A stretch of 64,000 nt of DNA from positions 3,534,001-3,598,000 of the forward strand of contig LS483478.1 of the NCBI GenBank assembly GCA_900478215.1, in the 5' to 3' direction. The translations under genes and the position numbers were made by a program. The DNA is from Salmonella enterica subsp. houtenae serovar Houten (lineage in GTDB: Bacteria > Pseudomonadota > Gammaproteobacteria > Enterobacterales > Enterobacteriaceae). This document shows positions 58,126-64,000 of this stretch, piece by piece; the stretch's first letter is position 1; each line of letters opens with the position of its first letter. A model generated the notes under the pieces. It was given only the letters and a program-made list of their open reading frames with translations, did no database searches and was not told the DNA's origin.

Positions 58126-58913
58126 TAACGAATCGGACCGCGCGTTGAACGCTCAAAGAACTCGGTAAACGCCTTCACTTCCGGATGCTTTTCCGCAAGC
58201 TCAGCGATTTCCAGTTTCGCTTCGTCGAGCGTTTTACCGCTGCGGTATAGCAGTTTGTAGGCATTACGAATGGCGATGATTCCCTCGCGGCTGAAGCCAC
58301 GACGCTTTAACCCTTCGATATTTACCCCGAACGGCGTCGCATGGTTACCCTGCGCAATTACATACGGAGGCACATCCTGCGCCACGCCGGAGCAGCCGCC
58401 GACCATCACATGCGCACCGATAATGCAGAACTGATGAACTGCCGTCATACCGCCGATGATCGCAAAATCATCGATTGATACGTGCCCCGCCAGCGTGGCG
58501 TTGTTGGCGAGGATGCAGCGATTACCTACCGTACAATCATGTGCGACATGCGCATTGATCATCAGCAGGTTATCGCTACCCACCTTCGTCAGCCCACCGC
58601 CCTGCACTGTACCACGATGAATGGTGACGCTTTCGCGGATGCGGTTACGATCGCCAATTTCCACACGGGTCGGCTCACCAGCATATTTCAGATCCTGGTT
58701 CACTTCACCGATGGAGGCAAACTGATAAATCTCGTTATCGCGGCCAATTTTGGTTTGACCATTCACGACCACATGAGACTTCAGTACGGTTCCCTCACCA
58801 ATTTCGACCTGCGGCCCAACAATACAAAAGGGACCAATGTGGACATTAGCGCCAAGTACAGCGCCGTCTTCCACAATGGCGGTAGGATGAATAAAGGCGG
58901 ATTTATCAATCAC
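58125..58913 (-). CDS. lpxA: UDP-N-acetylglucosamine acyltransferase
   Basis: LpxA adds the 3-hydroxymyristoyl chain to UDP-GlcNAc, the first step of lipid A synthesis. The 262-residue protein is a left-handed beta-helix of hexapeptide repeats, with the catalytic histidine in MINAHVAHDCTVGN near residue 125 and a helical C-terminus. It lies 3 bases after fabZ. Confidence 0.98.
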   Translation of the reverse strand: MIDKSAFIHPTAIVEDGAVLGANVHIGPFCIVGPQVEIGEGTVLKSHVVVNGQTKIGRDNEIYQFASIGEVNQDLKYAGEPTRVEIGDRNRIRESVTIHRGTVQGGGLTKVGSDNLLMINAHVAHDCTVGNRCILANNATLAGHVSIDDFAIIGGMTAVHQFCIIGAHVMVGGCSGVAQDVPPYVIAQGNHATPFGVNIEGLKRRGFSREGIIAIRNAYKLLYRSGKTLDEAKLEIAELAEKHPEVKAFTEFFERSTRGPIR

Positions 58914-58916
58914 GAA

Positions 58917-59372
58917 TCAGGCCTCCCGGCTACGAGCACACATCATGGTTGCTTCGCACACGACTTTACCGTCAACCAGCGCAACCCCTTTAAAGCGGGT
59001 CAGGCCACGACGCGTTTTCTCGAAAGTGACTTCCATGATCATCTGATCGCCTGGCACAACCGGACGCTTAAAGCGCGCTTCATCAATACCCGCGAAATAA
59101 TACAGTTCGCCGGGCTCCAGTTTACCGACGCTTTTAAACGCCAGAATACCGGTTGCCTGCGCCATCGCTTCCAGAATCAGCACGCCTGGCAAAATCGGTT
59201 TGCCCGGGAAATGTCCCTGGAAAAACGGCTCGTTAACGGAGACATTTTTCACCGCACGCAGAAAACGCCCTTCTTCAAAGTCCAGCACGCGATCGACCAG
59301 TAAAAACGGAAAACGGTGCGGCAGAAGCTCTAAAATCTCTTCAATCTGCAGAGTATGAGTGTTAGTAGTCAA
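58917..59372 (-). CDS. fabZ: 3-hydroxyacyl-ACP dehydratase FabZ
   Basis: FabZ dehydrates beta-hydroxyacyl-ACP in fatty acid elongation. The TTG at 59372, preceded by AGGAAGAG, gives 151 residues starting TTNTHTLQIEEILELLPH, as in E. coli, where the start is also TTG. The active-site histidine is in FQGHFPGKPILPG and the glutamate in LILEAMAQA. Competition with LpxC for the shared precursor balances phospholipid and lipid A synthesis. Confidence 0.96.
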   Translation of the reverse strand: MTTNTHTLQIEEILELLPHRFPFLLVDRVLDFEEGRFLRAVKNVSVNEPFFQGHFPGKPILPGVLILEAMAQATGILAFKSVGKLEPGELYYFAGIDEARFKRPVVPGDQMIMEVTFEKTRRGLTRFKGVALVDGKVVCEATMMCARSREA

Positions 59373-59477
59373 AATACTCTTCCTGTCCAAATATACAAAA
59401 AGGCAATAATAACACGGCCTGCCGCAATCGTATGAATGTGACAGGCCGGAAAAGAATGGCAACTACAAGGCGGAACG

Positions 59478-60503
59478 TTAGTCTTGTTGATTAACCTTGC
59501 GCTCAATCGCTTTGAGACGCTTGCTCATATCATCAATGTTCATCACCAGTGCAGCAGTTTTACGCCATACTTTGTTGGGTTGCAGCGGAATGCCTGAGGA
59601 GTAGACGCCCGGTTCCGTGATGGGACGCATCACCATACCCATGCCAGTTACCGTGACTTTGTCACATATTTCCATATGCCCATTGATCACGCTGGCGCCG
59701 CCAATCATGCAGTAACGGCCAATCTTCAGGCTACCCGCCATAATGACGCCACCGGCAACTGCCGTATTGTCGCCAATCACGACGTTATGTGCAATCTGGC
59801 ACTGATTATCAATAATCACGCCGTTGCCAATAACAGTATCATCCAGCGCGCCACGGTCAATGGTGGTACAAGCGCCGATCTCGACACGATCGCCAATAAT
59901 GACCCGGCCCAATTGCGGGATCTTCACCCAGCTACCGCGATCGTTAGCGTAACCAAAACCGTCCGCGCCGATCACCGTACTGGATTGGATCAGGCAATTC
60001 TCACCGATCTGAATGTCGTGGTAAATCGTTACGTTCGCCCACAAGCGTGAACCCGCCCCGATTTTGCTATTTTTTCCGACGAAACACCCTGCGCCGATAA
60101 CCACGTTATCGCCCAGTTGTACGCCAGATTCAATCATCGCATTCGCGCCGACTGAAACATTGCTACCCAGCGTTGCCGTCGCATCAATCACTGCGCTTGG
60201 CGCGATATCCTGCGCGGGTTGCGGCGTAGTATCTAAAATTTGCGCCATGCGCGCGTAGGTCAGGTAGGGATTTTTAACTACCAGCGCCGCGCTCTTAGCA
60301 AAAGGAAGATCGTCCTGCGTCATGACAACCGCAGAAGCCTGGCATAAACCTAAGTGTTCACGGTACTTAGGATTCACCATAAACGTAATGTGGCCTGTTG
60401 TTGCAGATTGCATGGACGCAACGCCGGTGATGACGATATCGCCATCACCGTGTAATTCTGCATCCAACTGTTCTGCTAAGTCAGCCAGTCGAATTGAAGA
60501 CAT
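59478..60503 (-). CDS. lpxD: UDP-3-O-(3-hydroxymyristoyl)glucosamine N-acyltransferase
   Basis: LpxD adds the second acyl chain in lipid A synthesis. The 341-residue protein has an N-terminal uridine-binding domain (residues 1 to 100), a hexapeptide-repeat beta-helix with the catalytic histidine in NQCQIAHNVVIGDN near residue 239, and a C-terminal helix. It starts 3 bases after the skp stop. Confidence 0.98.
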   Translation of the reverse strand: MSSIRLADLAEQLDAELHGDGDIVITGVASMQSATTGHITFMVNPKYREHLGLCQASAVVMTQDDLPFAKSAALVVKNPYLTYARMAQILDTTPQPAQDIAPSAVIDATATLGSNVSVGANAMIESGVQLGDNVVIGAGCFVGKNSKIGAGSRLWANVTIYHDIQIGENCLIQSSTVIGADGFGYANDRGSWVKIPQLGRVIIGDRVEIGACTTIDRGALDDTVIGNGVIIDNQCQIAHNVVIGDNTAVAGGVIMAGSLKIGRYCMIGGASVINGHMEICDKVTVTGMGMVMRPITEPGVYSSGIPLQPNKVWRKTAALVMNIDDMSKRLKAIERKVNQQD

Positions 60504-60506
60504 TAC

Positions 60507-60992
60507 TTATTTAACCTGTTTCAGTACGTCAGCGGTGATGTCTTTCACATCGCTGCTGTTGTAAGCAACGGTGTTCGCGTCTACGACTAGATCGATGCGC
60601 TGGTCGTTAGCCACTTTTTTCACCGCAGTCTGGATACGAGTCACCAGTTTACCGCGTTCTTCGTTGGAACGACGCGCGCGATCTTTCTCAAAAGCCTGCG
60701 CTTTTTGCGCGAAAGTCTGACGCTGAGACATCACGTCTTTTTCCAGCTTAGTACGATCGCTACCTGCTTTCATGGACTGCAGACGCTGCATTTTGGATTG
60801 CAGATCGGTTTCCATTTTTTGCAGTTCAGCCGCACGGCCTTTAAATTCGTTTTCCAGTGTATTGGATACACCCGTCTTCTGCGCAACCTGTTGGAACAGA
60901 TTACCCATGTTGACGATCGCAATTTTGTCAGCAGCCTGTGCGGACGTTACCATCGCCAAACCAAGACCTGCAGCTAATAACCACTTTTTCAC
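60507..60992 (-). CDS. skp: Periplasmic chaperone Skp
   Basis: Skp holds unfolded outer-membrane proteins in the periplasm on their way to BamA. The 161-residue precursor has a signal peptide ending MVTSAQA at residue 20. The mature chain starts ADKIAIVNMGNLFQQVAQ and forms long coiled-coil arms. It lies directly downstream of bamA. Confidence 0.97.
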   Translation of the reverse strand: MKKWLLAAGLGLAMVTSAQAADKIAIVNMGNLFQQVAQKTGVSNTLENEFKGRAAELQKMETDLQSKMQRLQSMKAGSDRTKLEKDVMSQRQTFAQKAQAFEKDRARRSNEERGKLVTRIQTAVKKVANDQRIDLVVDANTVAYNSSDVKDITADVLKQVK

Positions 60993-61114
60993 AATAAACT
61001 CCTTACCATCCCATTTGCACCCGAAGGTACAGCTCTTTGCGTGGCCTGGCGATCCCTGGAGGCATCGCCAAAAGTCATCGCTACACTACCAATGCATTCC
61101 TTTGCAGTGAACAG

Positions 61115-63547
61115 TTACCAGGTTTTACCAATGTTAAACTGGAACTGCTCGGCTTTGTCTCCATCGTACTTTTTAAACGGCTGGGCGTAGGAGAAGACCA
61201 ACGGCCCCAATGGGGACATCCATTGTAATGCGATACCCGCGGACATACGGATGTTACCTGGATCGCTGTAGTCCGGATAGCCAGAATACTGACTGGAATC
61301 CCAGTTAGTATCCCAGACGGTCCCCATATCCCAGAAGAAAGACGTACGGACCGAATTAGCATATTTCTCGCTGATAAACGGCGTCGGCGTGATAAATTCC
61401 AGGCTGGCGACCGCCATCGCGTTACCACCTACCGCATCATCCGACTTACACATATCTTTCGCGCCGTCCTGAGTCGCACATTCGTAATCGTCATCAGGAT
61501 CATAATTGCTGGCGGCATGTGGGAAATAGACCGCTTTCGGACCAATCGTGTTGGACTGGAAGCCACGGACGGTACTGGAACCACCGGCATAGAAGTTCTC
61601 ATAGAACGGCATCTCTTTACCGCCGAAGCCGTCGCCATAACCAAAGCGGGTACGGCCCAGAATGACCCATTTATGATCGTTATCGATCGGTACATAGGTC
61701 GCGGTATCCAGCGTCGCTTTATAGTATTCGTTATCCGATCCCGGAATCGTCACCTTACCGCTCAGGTTGATACGCGTACCTTCTGTCGGGAAATAACCAC
61801 GGTCCAGTTTGTTGTAGGTCCAGCCGTAGTTAAAGGTGAAGTCATCCGTTTTAAAGCTGTTATTCTGATCGTCCGTATTCGGGTGTTCGCCCATGGAATA
61901 GAGATAACGCCACATTGCAACCTGCGGTTCCATATTGGACAGGGAGTTATGCACATACCCTAAGCCCGCGCGCAACGTGTTGTACTCGTTGATGGGGAAG
62001 CCAAGCGTCACATCCGTACCGTAACTCTTGTTGGTATAGTCGGACAGATCCGCATCGTCCGCCTGGAAGTCGTTATAGAAGATACGACCACCGAGGCTCA
62101 CGCCGTCAACGGTAAAGTATGGGTTAGTAACGGACAGTTCGCTGTAGGTCTGGTAGTCGTTTTTGGTTCCGTTAATCCCCACGGAATAACCCGTACCTAA
62201 CCAGTTGTCCTGCTGAACGCCGGCCTGGAAACTAACGCCGCTTTCTGTACCGTAGCCAATACCGAAGTTGAAGCTACCGGTATTACGCTCTTTCACCTTG
62301 TAGACCACATCTACCTGATCCGGGCTGCCCGGAACGCGCTGCGTATCGGTATCAACGGTTTCAAAGTAACCCAGACGGTTCAGACGCTCTTTCCCCTGGT
62401 CAACCAGATCGCTACCCAGCCACGCCCCTTCCATCTGACGCATTTCACGGCGCAGTACGGAATCTTTTGAGGTATCGTTGCCTTCAAAACGGATCTTACG
62501 CACGTAGAAACGGTTACCGGCATCGACGTTAACGCGTAATTTAACGGTTTTGTCGGCGTCGTTAATTTCAGGCTGTGACTGCACGCGCGGATAGGCGTAA
62601 CCATAGCGACCAAGAAGCTTTTTGATATCATCTTCCATTTTGGTCACTTTGGTGCCGTTATAGAGCTCGCCTGGTTCAATTTTCGTCAGGTTCTCAATTT
62701 CAGCGGAATGTCCGGCCAGGTTACCGCTCACCTGAACCCCGGAAAGCTTGTACTGATCGCCTTCGGTGATATTGACGGTGATGTAGATCCCTTTCTTATC
62801 CGGCGTCAGACTCACTTGCGTGGAGTCAATATTGAAACGCGCGTAGCCGCGATCCAGATAGTAACTGCGCAAGGTTTCAAGGTCGCCCGCCAGCTTCTGC
62901 TTCTGGTATTTACGATCGCCGACGACGTTCCACCACGGCACTTCGTCACGCAACTGGAAATGAGAAATGAGTTCTTCGGTGCTAAAGGCATGGTTACCGA
63001 CGATGTTGATCTGTTGGATCTTCGCCGATACGCCCTCCTGGAACACCAGTTTAAGATCAACACGGTTGCGCGGTAGCGGCGTTACGACCGCCTTAACGCT
63101 GGCGCTGTATTTACCTACGCTATAGTAAAAGTCTTCCAGACCTTTTTCGATATCAGACAGCGTGGTGCGATCCAGAGACTCGCCAACACGCACGCCAGAC
63201 GCTTCGAGGTTTTGCTTGAGCATGTCATCTTTCACCGACTTGTTCCCGGAGAAAGTGATGCTGGCAATGGTCGGACGTTCTTTTACCTGAACCAGAAGGG
63301 TATCACCATCGCGCAGGACGCGGACGTCCTCAAAGTTGCCGGTGGCGAACAGAGCGCGAATGGTGTTACTGATATCTTCATCATTAACCGTGTCGCCTGT
63401 GCGCACCGGCATACTGAGGAGAGCCGCACCAACGGCGACTCGCTGCAGGCCTTCGAAATGAATGTCCTTCACTACGAACCCTTCAGCACCGTATACGGTG
63501 GCGCTGCTGAACAGCAGCGACGCTATGAGCAACTTTTTCATCGCCAT
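61115..63547 (-). CDS. bamA: BamA outer-membrane protein assembly factor
   Basis: BamA is the essential core of the BAM complex that folds beta-barrel proteins into the outer membrane. The 810-residue precursor has a signal peptide ending TVYG, five POTRA domains (about 21 to 420), and a 16-strand barrel with the conserved loop 6 motif STVRGFQSNTIGP. The C-terminus is FNIGKTW, as usual. It is followed by skp. Confidence 0.98.
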   Translation of the reverse strand: MAMKKLLIASLLFSSATVYGAEGFVVKDIHFEGLQRVAVGAALLSMPVRTGDTVNDEDISNTIRALFATGNFEDVRVLRDGDTLLVQVKERPTIASITFSGNKSVKDDMLKQNLEASGVRVGESLDRTTLSDIEKGLEDFYYSVGKYSASVKAVVTPLPRNRVDLKLVFQEGVSAKIQQINIVGNHAFSTEELISHFQLRDEVPWWNVVGDRKYQKQKLAGDLETLRSYYLDRGYARFNIDSTQVSLTPDKKGIYITVNITEGDQYKLSGVQVSGNLAGHSAEIENLTKIEPGELYNGTKVTKMEDDIKKLLGRYGYAYPRVQSQPEINDADKTVKLRVNVDAGNRFYVRKIRFEGNDTSKDSVLRREMRQMEGAWLGSDLVDQGKERLNRLGYFETVDTDTQRVPGSPDQVDVVYKVKERNTGSFNFGIGYGTESGVSFQAGVQQDNWLGTGYSVGINGTKNDYQTYSELSVTNPYFTVDGVSLGGRIFYNDFQADDADLSDYTNKSYGTDVTLGFPINEYNTLRAGLGYVHNSLSNMEPQVAMWRYLYSMGEHPNTDDQNNSFKTDDFTFNYGWTYNKLDRGYFPTEGTRINLSGKVTIPGSDNEYYKATLDTATYVPIDNDHKWVILGRTRFGYGDGFGGKEMPFYENFYAGGSSTVRGFQSNTIGPKAVYFPHAASNYDPDDDYECATQDGAKDMCKSDDAVGGNAMAVASLEFITPTPFISEKYANSVRTSFFWDMGTVWDTNWDSSQYSGYPDYSDPGNIRMSAGIALQWMSPLGPLVFSYAQPFKKYDGDKAEQFQFNIGKTW

Positions 63548-63578
63548 CGTTATTATGCGTTCTTCCTAACTAACTCTC

Positions 63579-64000
63579 TTACAACCGAGAGAAATCATTG
63601 AAAAGTGCAAGCCCCATTAACAACACCAGCAAAATCGAGCCAATGCGATAACTAAAGTCTTGAACCCGCTCGGATACCGGCCCGCCCTTAAGCTTTTCAA
63701 TCGCCAGGAACAGCAGATGCCCCCCGTCAAGAACGGGCAGCGGAAACAGGTTAATTATCCCTAAGTTCACGCTGATTAGCGCAAGGAACATCAGGTAATA
63801 AATCACCCCGAACTCCGCTGACATCCCAGCCCCCTGAGCGATAGAAATCGGCCCACTGAGGTTGTTCAGTTTCACATCACCGGTTATCAATTTACCCATC
63901 ATACTGACCGTCAGCTTCATCAACTGCCACGTCTTATCCGTGGCTTCGAGGATGGCGCTAAAAGGCCCATACTGGCGTATAGTCTTGTACTCTTCCGGCA
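63579..64000 (-). CDS. rseP: RseP site-2 protease, C-terminal part
   Basis: The frame is open to the right edge of the window, so only the last 139 codons or so are present. RseP cleaves RseA within the membrane to release sigma-E. The second half of its active site is seen in NLFPLPVLDGGHLLF (LDG motif), with membrane spans around it and the normal ending ALFNDFSRL. The start and the HExxH motif lie beyond the window. Confidence 0.96.
   Translation of the reverse strand, partial: PEEYKTIRQYGPFSAILEATDKTWQLMKLTVSMMGKLITGDVKLNNLSGPISIAQGAGMSAEFGVIYYLMFLALISVNLGIINLFPLPVLDGGHLLFLAIEKLKGGPVSERVQDFSYRIGSILLVLLMGLALFNDFSRL

Overview
The window is chromosomal DNA of a Salmonella-like enterobacterium. 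The right half (about 37.1 to 64 kb) holds the conserved order gmhB, metNIQ, rcsF, trmO, proS, nlpE, arfB, yaeQ, yaeP, rof, tilS, yaeR, ldcC, accA, dnaE, rnhB, lpxB, lpxA, fabZ, lpxD, skp, bamA, rseP, much as in E. coli. A GH19 chitinase gene sits between ldcC and accA. From memory this is a Salmonella trait, and E. coli K-12 lacks it. I cannot fix the species from sequence alone.

The centre (31.2 to 37.1 kb) is a complete rRNA operon read leftwards, corresponding to rrnH: 16S, tRNA-Ile(GAU), tRNA-Ala(UGC), 23S, 5S, tRNA-Asp(GUC). Its two promoters lie next to gmhB and a strong terminator follows the tRNA-Asp. The spacers are longer than in E. coli, and the 5S-to-tRNA-Asp spacer carries a duplicated copy of the 5S 3' end.

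The left half (1 to about 31 kb) is a genomic island directly beyond the tRNA-Asp. It encodes a complete type VI secretion system (T6SS). The rightward core operon is tssB, tssC, tssE, tssF, tssG, FHA gene, tssJ, tssK, tssL, clpV, vasI-like, tssA, tssM, vasL-like. It is collinear with the Vibrio cholerae VAS cluster but has no vasH activator and no ppkA/pppA in the window. A divergent leftward unit carries hcp and vgrG. All thirteen core components are present, and a PAAR tip protein is also encoded.

Two AT-rich cargo modules flank the GC-rich core. On the left, downstream of vgrG, lie an unrecognised 269-residue protein, a multi-span membrane protein, a candidate clan CD (caspase/CHAT-like) cysteine protease, a broken Sel1-like gene, a PAAR gene, a collapsed vgrG remnant and the edge of a DUF4150 PAAR-like gene. 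On the right lie a second hcp, a glucosaminidase-type peptidoglycan hydrolase and a small exported protein that is probably its immunity partner. Between this cargo and the tRNA are a lipoprotein gene, the first codons of a ParA-like gene, repeated TTCATGAA palindromes and a dead P4-type integrase. These look like scars of the mobile element that delivered the island.

The right half is ordinary housekeeping: heptose synthesis, methionine uptake, envelope stress sensing, tRNA modification and charging, replication, fatty acid and lipid A synthesis, and outer-membrane protein assembly.
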